From positions 15,212,041 to 15,276,040 of the forward strand of contig NC_134279.1 of the NCBI RefSeq assembly GCF_949628215.1: 64,000 nucleotides of DNA, given 5' to 3'. Within the stretch, counting starts at the first letter, position 1, and each line of letters begins with the position of its first letter. The DNA is from Phalacrocorax aristotelis (taxonomy: Eukaryota; Chordata; Aves; Suliformes; Phalacrocoracidae). Both the position numbers and the translations under genes were made by a program. Positions 27,501 through 39,500 of this stretch are shown here, piece by piece. A model generated the notes under the pieces. It was not told the origin of the DNA, ran no database searches, and was given only the letters and a program-made list of their open reading frames with translations.

Positions 27501-30500
27501 CTGGTTGTCTTTCAGAACGCTCCAGGACGACCTGCAGCTCAGTGATAGTGAAGAGAGTGGTGACGACCAAGTCAGTTTTAGATGTTTTATACACTAGGCA
27601 CACAGACATCCCTTTAAATCATCACCACTTGTTGCATTGTTCTGAGTTCCTTAAGCTAACCTCTCCTCTTTGTTTTTGTGAACAAAACAGGTTGTTGAAA
27701 AGCCACCTTCTTCACTTGCTCCTCCAAGGTACAGGTTTGTTCCCAAACTACTAGCTAGACCAAATAAGGAGGGAAAATAAAACTACTTTTTATATATAGG
27801 GTGGATGGGTAAGGGTTCCTGGTTTCTCTTGTAGATACAGGCTTTGGTTTCTGGCTGCCTAAAGCTGCTGTTGACAATTGGCTTTAATTGTGTGGGGGTT
27901 TATGGAAAGCTCCAATTAGAAATGAATAATCCAGGCATGCTGGATTTTGCCTATGAACCATAATTCTATTTCCCCAACTGTTCCTTCTTTTCTCCTCTTC
28001 CCCTTGACCCAGTGTATATGTAGATCACGCTGGAGCTAATGGGATTTTCAGTTGTAGTAGTGATGGGTGAGGTGTAAGTCCAGTTTTAGTTCAGAAGGAA
28101 GCCCAAATCAGCCAAGTGGATGAAGAAAAGGGTTAGGTATACTTACTGAGGCTGTTTCAGCTCCTCCTGATAAGGCCGCTGATGGTAAGAAGTTCCTGCC
28201 ATGTATTGTAACTCAGAAGCAATATTCAAGGTAGGCTGAACAGCCACATGCCAGTATTAGAGGAAGAAAGGTGGAGAAGCTCAGAATTTTTCCTATAGGA
28301 GAGCACTGACACATTTTTGGCGTAATATATGTATTATTCAAGCACAGGGTAACGGTCTACAAGGTTGGACTTGCAGAAGGGCATGCAGACTCTTGGCATA
28401 ATCTGCAAGCTCTTGAAATAGTGTTCTCACGATATCAGTCTGGATCAGTAAAGAGCTTGCCTCCATATCATACAAATGTGTTGATACTGACATGGGAAAT
28501 GGTTTTCAAAGTTTTAAAAAAACATTTTAAAAAAAATCCACATTTTGATTTCATAAGCCCATTTCAAAACAAAAAGAAGCTGGGCATAAAAGTCATGGCT
28601 GTCCCTCAGTTCCATCCGCTCCTATTGTCAGTGCTGGAGGAACGCACCTTTGAGCAGGGGACAGTGTTGCAAAATATGCTGCTGCTTGACATGGCTGTTA
28701 ATGAAATGGTGGCAGCACCTTGACAAAGTAATACAGATGAAGAAGTGAAAACTCAAGGGGGAGAATACAAAAAAGAGAAACCATCCTGGAATGTATGTTA
28801 CTATCTTGTTAGCCTTTATAGGAAATTTTTCTTTTGAGGGTTGGGGCTTTCAGAAAAGCACTTGTCAGTGTCGGTTGTTTATTAAACTTTGGTTGGCTAA
28901 ATGCAGCTTCATATTGTAGCAGTGATGTCCTGTGTATGTATTTGTCTGATTGTGTTGGAGTTGAAGATTTTATTATTTCCAGAGGTGTTTTATGCTGGTA
29001 CTTTATCTTTGAGTATGGCAGTGTATTCTTTTGGCCTTTTCCCCTCTCATCTAAGTGCCAAAGCACAGGCTTTCAGTTTTATTTTTGAATGCTGCCATGT
29101 CGATATAATAAGTAACCTTCACCCATGCTGCTTTCTAATTTTATCGCATGGTGGCCTTGCAGTGCCCTACAGTCCCAGCCCAAGAGTGTGGCATCAGCAC
29201 ATTCCAGCAGCCCGGAGTCAGGGAGCACCAGTGACTCAGACAGCTCTTCAGACTCAGAGACGGAGAGCAACTCGACTGACAGTGAAGCAAACAACCTTCC
29301 GAGAGCATCAGCACCTGAGGTGAATGCAAATAAACTGTAGAGGCTGCTGAATACAGCCTCTTGCCTGAGACTCTGCTGTCCAAATGCAGTCAGGACAGGA
29401 GACATGAAATAACTGTCATCATTCAGGTGTCCCCTTTACATCTTTGCTGCACCATCAGATGTTTCTTGCCCTTTGCCTCCCTTCTAGTTTGTCAATTAAA
29501 TAACCCCTAGTTACAGCATAATTAGACTTTTACATGCCTAAACTTGAGGTGTTCCTCCTTCTCCTTTGGCATCATTGTCTAGCGCTCCTGGAGGAATTAG
29601 TGCCTTTGCTGGCAAGGCACAAGCAAGGTGCAGAGGAGAAGCATGGCTTGTCTTGGGTGTTTGGGGTCCACCTCTGCATGTGCAGCTTTTTTGGGTTCCA
29701 AGGCTATGGGCTCCTTCAGGATGAGACCCTCATATGTTAAGAAGAGCTGCTGCCTCCCTGCAGCTCCTGTGTATGAGTGACAGGTTCAGCTTCTCCCAGA
29801 TCGCAACTAAAGTGATCAGACCTGCAGGAAGGGCTGGAATGTGCTTAGACTCGCTTCTGTTGAATTTGGATCAGATAATGCTGTGCTGGCATTTCTGAAG
29901 CTTTCATTGGGAAAAACAGACAAACAGAACTTGGTGCCTTAAAGTTTCATAATTGAGACCATGCATTTTTTTAAAAATCTGCTGCGCAAGTACTCATGTT
30001 CCATGGTTTCAAACAGTTCCTCCAGCTTGCAAAACATTCTCAGGCCAGTGGGAAGCATACAGTTATGTCCTATGGACCACAGTTGATGTAAACCAATCTG
30101 CTGACAGTTTTGAGGTACTCTCACAAAGTCCAGAAACCTTGTAATTTATTTCTCCCACCTCCCCCAGCACTAGCTTTCCTTTCTTTTACCTTAGAAACAC
30201 ATGAAGAGGGAGAATTTTCTATGCAGAAAACAAGCTTTGAGAAGGCATGTCTTTTAATCTCACATCTAATACACTTTACCCTCCAGCAGTTCAGTTACAG
30301 ACTTTGCCCTCTGCAGTGTGGGTGTCTTTGGAAGGAATCAGATGTTATACTTCTCTTTTACCAAATCCTGCCTGGTTTGTCATAACAATAATATATTGCA
30401 AGATCCTTCTCACTCTATTGAAGCCTTCACTATTTGCCATTGACCATTTTATCCTTTCTTATTCAGCAAACTGTTCATCTGTGGTGCTCAAGGAGCAAGT

Positions 30501-33500
30501 TAGTGCATGTGGCCCATTTGTTTAGAGTCAGTTCTTCACATGCAAAAGCATAGACTTTTAAGACCTATAGACAATAGTTCCTCGGGTTTTTTTGTGTTTG
30601 GCAAACATAATGAAAACCTGTATGATGGTGTAGATCACAACCAGGATAACCAATGGTAGAAGTGCTGGAAAAGGATTAGAGTATGCCACTGTCTGATAGC
30701 TACCCCAGTTATAAACCAAAGTTTCCTAAGTATTTTGGCCATGTGTTTTTTTTTTTTTAAAAAAAGATCTTCAGTGGCTTCTAAGTAAAAATTCTAATGA
30801 AAATGAAGCAGGTTTTTGTTATCTGAAAAGTATAATGGAATTTGTGGTTTAATTTTACTTATAAACCCATGATAAAACCAAACTCTGTTTTTTAAACCAA
30901 GTTTCTAGTTTGACTCACTCAAACACAGTTGAAGACATGTCTTGTTATACATGTTGTTCTACAGTGAGTTGAGTCTGGATAAAGAAGAAAATCATGGCAG
31001 AAGGGATTCATTAGTCTTGGAAAACGTTTCATGTACTAGGCTTTCTCTTTTTGGGGAAGAGTTGTGGCTTTTCTCAGAAGGAAGTATTGTGGTTGGGGAG
31101 AATCAGTGAAGGCAGTAGTGTAGCTGTGTTCTGATGGTGTCCAAATAATGAACTACACATTTGAGTGATGCTGACATATACATGCTATTTTTGTAACGGC
31201 CCCCAGAGAACCATGCCCTTGATTTGCAGCTTCTGTTGCCTGTTTTAGGGTTGGTTTGGGTTTGCTTCTCTCATAATTTGTCAGGCTACTGTTAGGCAGG
31301 TCTTGTAGCAACCATGTTATGTTATCTGGCCATGACTCCAGAGGTCTTCAAACCTTGGTTGTTGCTCATGCCTTCTTGACCCAGGAGGAAGTGAGTGTTG
31401 GGTTGTATAGGCAGAGGAGTCAGAAGGGGCTGAACTTGTTGTGCTAGCCATACAATTTCTTTTGGTAAATGGTTTTCTTTTGGTTAAACTACAGGAGCCT
31501 GACAGCCTGCCTATCAGACTTCAATGAGATGTGCTAGCTGGCACAGCCCCTCATCTGTTTTGAAAGCAGTGCTGTGTACAAATAACTTTCTAAAAGCATT
31601 GCAAGGACAGTGCCTAATCTGTGTTTACAATTGCTGCTTTTTTCAAATGTTGTCTGATTGGGCAACAATGTTGTTTAGTGGCAAACCAAGATGAAGCTTT
31701 CATGTAGACTGGTCTCTTACTGAGTGACAAGTAGGGCTAGAAGAGATCCAGGAGTGTTTGTGCAACATATTTGATCCTGTGCAAAAACAAGGCCTGTGTT
31801 TCTGAAGTAAATGTTGATGTGCATGCATTAGAGCATCCCCACTGTCTCATGGTCTTTCACTTTCAAGCTCTTTTAACAGTAAGGGGAAATTTTACCGGAT
31901 TCTGGTAAGCTGTGCTAGGGTGGAAATAGTCCATAAAGGCATCAGTCTTGCATCCTTCCTTTCTTTTTTTGTCTGCAGCCTGACCCACCAACTTCTAATA
32001 AGTGGCAGCTCGACAACTGGCTAACCAAGGTGAATCCACCAGCAGTACCAACAGAGAGTCTCAGTGAAATTGCCCATGGGGATGGATGTGAGGAGGGCAA
32101 GGAACCCGAACAGGGTGTCAGCAGCAATTCCTCCCACCAGCACGTCGAGCCGAGGGAGCCTCATCACGAGAGCTCCAGCCAAGCAGGCGGGGCTCCTGAG
32201 AATGCTCATCTTCCGACCAAACACAACTGCCAGAAGTCTCCTTTGTGCGCCGAGGAGCCCTTGCCCAGGCAGACTGCGGATATCAAAAGGCCCAGCAAGG
32301 CCCCGGTGCATGAGGTGCCCAAGGGATGCCTGAAAGTGGAGAGTGACACTGGTCCCTTTGAGGTCAGAGACCAGTCTTCCAGAGACAAGCCAAAGGTCAA
32401 AACGAAAGGGAAGCCAAAATCCAGTGACAGAAAAGACCTGAAGCCGGCACTGCAAGAGCCCCCTGAGAGCAGAAAGCACAAGAGCTCCCACCAGGCCAAC
32501 ACCAAACCCTTCTTGGACCTCAAACGCATGAGAGAGGTTTTGTTTGGCAGCACCCACGGGCATCTTGCTCTCAGTGCCCTTCCTGAAGGCCAGGACAAAA
32601 CCCCGACCAGGACTAGTGGCCACAGGCCTGCCATCGTGGCCAGAGAGGATTTTCACAAGGAGAAACTTCCTGTCCCTATCAGGGAGAAGAAGTTGCTCTC
32701 ACCAGCAAAAGACTCTCCCACCCCTCAGTCCCTCGTGGTGAAAATAGATCTCAATCTTCTGTCAAGAGTCCCCCAGCCCCCTGGGAAAGGCAGTCACCAG
32801 AAGAGACCAGAGGCCAAGGAGCTCCCCAGTGCAAGGAAGCAGGACTTGGAGAAGAAAACCACAGACACTCCTGACAAGTCCCTTCAAAAGAGGAAGGTGA
32901 GAGGTGGAGGTGGATTTGTACAAGGACCAAAACGGTGTTTGAAAAACCCACGCAGAGAGTTCACTTGCACTTCATAGGTTGAGAGTGGACCCATTATGCT
33001 CCTTGTATAAAGGTGTTGTCAAACTTCTAAAGGGAATGTATATCAAAACTGTCTACAGATGTTTCTTGCTGGTCACAAATCCCCTGCTGAGCAAATGAAA
33101 GGCTCTGTAAGCTGTCTAACAAATGCTTTGGTATTTTAAAACATTTTTTGCTGTGTTTTCTTGAAATACTAGTTTTCTCAGACAGCAAAACCCCAGCTGT
33201 CCTATGTCAGAGGAGCTTTCAGCAGCAGGCTGTGTCAGCATGTGGCTGGCCAGCCCCCTAGTAGCATTTGTGGGTCTCTCTGTCTTTCAATCCAAGCAGA
33301 GCTTTGTAGGGCTGTGGTGTCCCCTCCCCCTGCAACCTTTCTAAAAGCAGCACAGTATCTGAAGTGCCTCCCAAACTGTGCAGTTACCTGCGCTATCCAT
33401 TTAATGTCTGTTGTGGGAGAGCAGCGTGCCTGCAGTTTGTGCAGGTGCCCAGAGGAAGAACTGACCCAGGCAGCCCTGGTCTGCGGTTTTTCAGTTTTGT

Positions 33501-36500
33501 CCACATATACACCTTCTGCTGCCTTTAGCCATGCAACCTCAGTCTGAGTAGCATAGTCTTTTTCTGTGTGGAGTCATTTATTTCCATGGAACAGTTGTGA
33601 TTGCTTGCTTATGCAAAGAGGAACAAATTCTGCAGGTGTGAACTGTATTATTACTAGGGGTGATGGCAGCAGCCCTGTGCCTTTTGCTTTTCCATAAATG
33701 CAGACTTCTAACTGAACCATGTTTCACTGATAGTAACAGTCATCATTAAGCTCTGCTTTGATCTCAGCACTTGGATAAATACATAGGAAACTTCTTTGGT
33801 TTTCTCTAGAGCTGCCGTGGTGCTAGTAGCGATGCTGATGCTTAAAAGATGCATGTGGCCAGTAAGGGGCCTTCCAGAGACCGCTTTGCAGAGTCCTTCA
33901 CTGGTGCTTAGGGATGTGGTTTAGTGGTGGACTTGGCAGTGTTAGGTTTATGGTTGGACTTGATGATCTTAAAGGTCTTTTCGAACCTAAATGGTTCTAT
34001 GATTCATGTGTAATAGGTGCTTTCTGTTGAATTACAAGACTGCCCTTTAACTGAGATAGTTGCTCACAAGTGTTTTTTGGAAAGCTGACTCCCAAAGGGG
34101 ACTGCAAATATACTTCCAGACAGCTGGTTCAACTGCACAAAGAGTTGGTTGTAGGGCTTATGGTGAATGGGTATTCACTGTGGATATTTCAGTGCCTATA
34201 CACCTTTTTGGTCCACCACACAGAGCAGGTAGCTTAACAAGTGTGGGTGAATAACCTTGGTTCCCACGTGGGTTTCATTTATTCTTGTCATTTTCCAAAC
34301 TTCCTGTAGTTGTGGGGGAGAACTGAGACAAGCAGGGAAATGATGAACAAACTTGAGAGACCCCAGCAGTCCCCTTCTTGCAGAGCAGCAGGAGAAAGGT
34401 AAACAGGCAGTAAATCTGTTGCTCCTCCTGTTGTCTCTCAAAGACCCAAGAGAGGAGCTATTTGATGTTAGACATGTCTTTCCTTGCAGTCTGAGTGTCT
34501 GATTGCAGGAAAACCCACCTCAGAGCCTCACTGCCTCTGTTATGTCAGTGTGCATCAGTGTCCTTGGAGGCTCAGGCTTCATCACAGCCAGTGAGATCAG
34601 GTACAGCTGTCAGACATCTTTTGCGGCAGTGTGGAGCTCAACCTGAGAAACAGTTTAAGGACATGATCTAGGTGCTGAAACCTTGCCCCGAGCACACCAC
34701 CAGAGGTAGACTCTGCCAAGCACAACTCACTGAGTTCCATCACAGTAACATAAACCTGGATGTACTCTTGGGAGAGAGACAGTAAGTCCTGGAATGCTTT
34801 TGGCTACCACCAGGCACACTATGGGTAATACTGACTGATAAGTGCAGTTTCTTTTATGTTTTCTTGGCTTGTAGCAAATTATTCTGAAGTTTTTCATTCA
34901 GGGGAGCTGATGATTTGCAGGCTTTGTATTGTAAGATCTATGGAGTACAGTTAAAGAGTATTATTTATTACCTTTCTGCTTTAATGGTTCCTGTTCTTCT
35001 GGAGGACAATGGCAGTGATTTTTAACTGACTGTTTAAAATTTCACCTTAATCAGATTCTTGTTAATAAAATCAAAACCCCTGCACATCTGGGGAGTCTGA
35101 GTGATATCCTGTTACCGCAGTTTCTTCCTTCCCTTTGATAAGGCATATCACAAAACACAATTGCATGCAGTTCATGACTCTGCCAGGAGGAATCTGAATA
35201 CATTTCTGTATGATTCATGCTGAGTAGGAGAAAAAAGAACAGCTGAAATGCTTATTGTTCAGCAATTGAAGTGCCTTAATTTTGATTCCCATTAGCAACA
35301 AGTTTAGCAGTTTTACCCCCCGCTACTATGAAATAATTAATCTATCCAAGCAAAACTAGATGAAATGTCATTTTAGGATACTTGTCAGTGAGCCTGAACT
35401 CTATATCCACTGTGCTCTGGGTTTCCACTTTGTCAGTTCTAATATCTTATCTTGTCTTTTTTTTTTTTTTAAACCAGAATTGATAAAACTTAGCTGTGTT
35501 GGTCTGTACTTTACATGAACTTTCAAAACCTGAGTGATTTTTTTTTTCCTTTTTTTTCCTTCCTGTTAGAGGCAAGTGGAGAAGGAGATTGATAGGAAGA
35601 AAATGAAACCAGAAAAAGAAAAAAAATCATTGCAGTCTTCAGCTAACGAAGACTCCAGTAAATTGAAGTAAGTATACTGTGGTAGAATGGCAGAAAGATG
35701 CATAAAACTGAGTCTTTCTTAAAAAGGTTAAGGTGAGGAATTGTATCTCCTGTCCTTATACTCGTGAATTTGCTTGTCTCACAATGTGCCTTCTGAAAAT
35801 CTGCTGCAGATTTCTCTTTACATCCAGGAAACAGCCATGTGGCTATGGGAATGTAACTTACTCGCCTTTTTATTTGTTGCAGATGTGAAGTGATACTCAC
35901 CTATCACCTGTGTGTCACCTATTTTCCTCTCCCTTCTTAATGCTGAGGATTATGGTTCCAATCATTCAAGCACAAGCTGATGTTTCAGTGGTTGGTCGTC
36001 CTCCCATGCTTGGTTTAAATCGCTACAAAAGTGCTGAATGCTGTGGCATTTGCCCTTATTTCTAACAGTTGAGATGGGAATGAAGACTTCACTGTTTTAA
36101 ACACAAACTTGTCCATCCTACAGCTTATGTTGCTGCATGCTCTGATCAGCACATTACGCGTAGCTCAGAAAATCTGTTTATGCTGCAAGAAATGTTGTGC
36201 CCGTACTCCTTTTCTTTCTAAGTGGGTAGGCAACCATTTGTACTGCTGTTTTTCAGACCAGATGCAGGAAGTGAATTTGTGCAAAAAAGTTATATATTGT
36301 TTGAGCTGCAAACAGTGTGGTAGACTGCCTGCCTGCTGGGATGCAGGAGTCATTTCCCCTTCGCTGTTCTGCGGGGAGTGGCAATATGCTTGTTCTGAAT
36401 GATAGTTTAGGTGTTCCAGGGGATGGCAAGAGAACTTGCCGTCTAGTTGAAGATGTCCCTGCTCATTGAAGGGGGGTTGGACTAGATGACCCTTAAAGGT

Positions 36501-39500
36501 CCCTTCCAACCCAAACTATTGTATGATTCTATTATATGATTCTAGGTGAGTAAGACTTGAGAGTTCAAGTAGCAATTAATTCTGCTTTCATGAGAAATGG
36601 AACTAGTCTTAGTATGCTTTTAAAAAGGGAGTTGAACTAGATGATCTTTAAAGCTCCCTTCCAACCCAAACCGTTCTATGATTCCATGAACAACTTTTTC
36701 TTTGCCTTTGTCTTCCTCATGCTGGGTTCTGCTGTCATACTTTCGGGGAAGTTTGTGCTCTCACTGCATGAGAAGCAGCAGAAAGCTTTTTATCAGATTC
36801 ATGATACTTCACATGCATTTAAAGCTTAGTCTTTGTAAGGTGAGAAGATGATGCGAACATGTTTCGCACATGGGAAACTGAGGGGCAGGCAAATTGAGTT
36901 GCTTGCTCAGACTCCTGCTGCAAGCAAGTGAAATAGCTGAAAGTGTGGTCAGAAGTCAAGAGTCTTGTTGCTGTGACTGAGCAATCATGTCCACAGCAGA
37001 GTGAGTTCTGGCAGCCTCTTGGGAAAGGATATTGTACTAAGTGTAACTGTACGTCCATAAATTTTGACTTGGTAATCATTACTCTTTTCCTAATTGGACA
37101 GGTCCTGCTGAAAGAAAAACATCAGGTGTTAATGCTGATCTCAGCTGCTTTTGCTGTCACCGGTTACCGGCTTTGAACAGCACTTACTGTCTGGCTGCTG
37201 GTGCACACGGTGTCTGTGCTAGGTGGGACCTGTCTTCTCCTAGCTGAGAACACAGAGGTGGATGTAATGTATATTGGAGGGCTCTGCTTTCTCACCTTGC
37301 TGCCATGCCAGGCTGCTGAACTGGGATGCTCCAGAAGCATGAGGATATGTAGCTCCCCCTTTCTCTAATCAAACCAAGATACCGCAGTGCCAACAGGCTT
37401 TTTGCTGTGACTGACCCAAATTTGTATAGGGGTGAAATGTGCAAAGTTCAGTCCAGAAAACAGATGTGGGTAAGGGTAGGGAGCATGTCCCCTCTCCACT
37501 AAAATCATCTTGTTGCCTTTGTCTTTTCTATATGTGACCTAACGGGCACACAACCAGCCTGTCTTTTGAATCACAACTCTGTCTGGCATTTCAGGTGGCC
37601 TTCATGGCCAGGAATTTCTCATTTATTCCAGCATAGCATTTGCAGTGCTTCTGGTAGATCTGTTGAAACTTACCCCATAATTTGCATACCAGTGTACTGC
37701 CAGCATTTTGGCTAGGTCTTTGTTCGAGCGAATGCTTCCAAGAGCATGCCTTCAAATGGGCAGTGTTCCTGAGAGGGGAGGCTCATGTGTCAGTCATGGG
37801 CTCTACTGCATTCAGTTCCTGTTTGCTTGTGGCTTGAATTTGAGGTATTGACTTGGGTTGGTATGCAGTGTTGAGGTTTGTGTCCTGACAATATCAATGA
37901 ACTGCTTTTATGCAGAGAAAGCATTGATGTACACTTAAAGCACTGAGACATTGGGGCTAACATTTAGTTGGGTGAAGGGATATTTCAGTTGTGGTAATAA
38001 TGGAAGGGCTTTAATTCTGGGGTTCATTCACCCTTTTTCTCAGTGAAAACAAGCACTGCTTTTAGCCACGTTCTGGCTTTTGGAGTGGGAAGGATAGGAT
38101 GCATTTCTGGGTAGAGAGGGCTCTGGATCGGGTCATGCTGCTGTGCTCTCTGTAAAATAATCCTTTCTGGAACATTAGCTGTACTGAGGTAGTGAAGCTG
38201 GGGAGCATGTGTGCAGTGACTAGGGACTGTACCATGGGAAAAGTAGTTGTGGAAGAGGGGAGCGGACTGTCCCATGCACAGCAGAACAAAGCAAGATATG
38301 CAACGTCACACTTCGGTCTTCTCAGTGCGTTTAATTTAATTTCCTCCTCTTCTGATGTTGCAGTCCATGAGTTGGTATTCACTGCTCAGTGTTTTCTTGG
38401 AAACTTGGAGAAGCTGAATAAAAATTGTGTAAATGAGCAGTAGTGAAACAAGGTTTAGAGCTATTTGGTGCTGGTTAGAGCTGCCAGTGTTCCCTGGTAA
38501 TCGTAACTTCAGATGATCAAAAATCTGATATGCCACTGTATTAGTAAATGTGATAGTCTGCCATTTAAAAGCACAGCATTTTAAGTCTCTTTCGCTTGAA
38601 TCCTCTCAACTTTATAAGTAGTGTCTAGTTGAGCCAGCAAGTCTTAGAGGAAAAATTCAGTTCAATTCTGTCAAAGCACACACAGTATCAAGTGTCAGGG
38701 TTAGTATCTCTGACCATAGAAGATATCTTCCACCATAATGGGGGGAGAGAGGCAGTGCTGCAGTTCATTTGCTTTATTGGGTGATTTGTCCCAGGGATTT
38801 TAGTCACTGTAATTACCTCTCTCCCCCTTTCAGTGAAAAGGGGCTGTGTTGGATGGATGCCTTTTTTGCAACATCCTGATATTCTGGTTGCAAGCCTTTA
38901 CTCCAAGGGCAAATTCTGAGGCTTATTCTTACTTGAAAAGCAACTTGCTTGTATGTTCTTGGTAGCTGAAGATGTGGTATCTAATGCATGATGAAGTTCC
39001 TGAAGTTTCATTTTGGTTTTGTTGAATTCTTTATGTTAACAAATCATTTCAGACTTCCAGAGAAACGTAAACAGAATTGGTACATGATGTAACTAAGTTT
39101 TTTAAAAATCCCTACATTATATGTACACCATATTTATCCCAATTGCTGAATTCATTTCCCATCTCCAGAGCATCAAAAGCTTCATTTGAAACCCAGAAGA
39201 AAGATCTCCTGCTACCCCCGCCACTGCCACCCATGTCTCCTGCACAGCCTGCATCAAAGCCAACCAAGATGGCCCAAAAGAGACCCAGAAGTGAAACCTG
39301 TGAGCTGCCGGCCATGGATAACACTGCCAGTAACAAGAGCAACCACAAGGATCCTTTGTTCTCCAAGCACAAGAAAGTGGAGAGAAATCACGCTGAACTG
39401 TTGAAGGGCATCAAAGTAGGTATCCATTATAACTGGTGGGATGCGACCCATGGGTGCTCTATCAGTCTCTTCAGAAACATGCTCTGAGGATATTAAAAGA

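Larger units (their letters stand above)
35668..39168 (+). other. AFF1 intron, 3501 bp, with two CR1 tails
   Basis: A GT-AG intron containing two CR1 3' ends in the same orientation (36441-36543 and 36626-36687). Otherwise unremarkable. A cryptic acceptor at 39051-39052 would bring in a stop after 13 codons. Confidence 0.85.

Noticed and set aside
32021-32656. 211-codon minus-strand open frame
   Set aside because: It is the antisense shadow of the large AFF1 exon, whose sense frame is clearly the conserved one.
32897-32977. Read-through of AFF1 exon 8 by 26 codons
   Set aside because: A consensus donor follows Lys at 32896, and the next exon resumes a family-like charged segment in phase; the extension is intron.
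39051-39066. Alternative acceptor (tttcag) upstream of AFF1 window exon 10
   Set aside because: Using it brings an in-frame TAA after 13 codons, and a 14-nt micro-exon ending at the nearby GTAAAC would shift the frame. The acceptor at 39167-39168 restores the conserved sequence.
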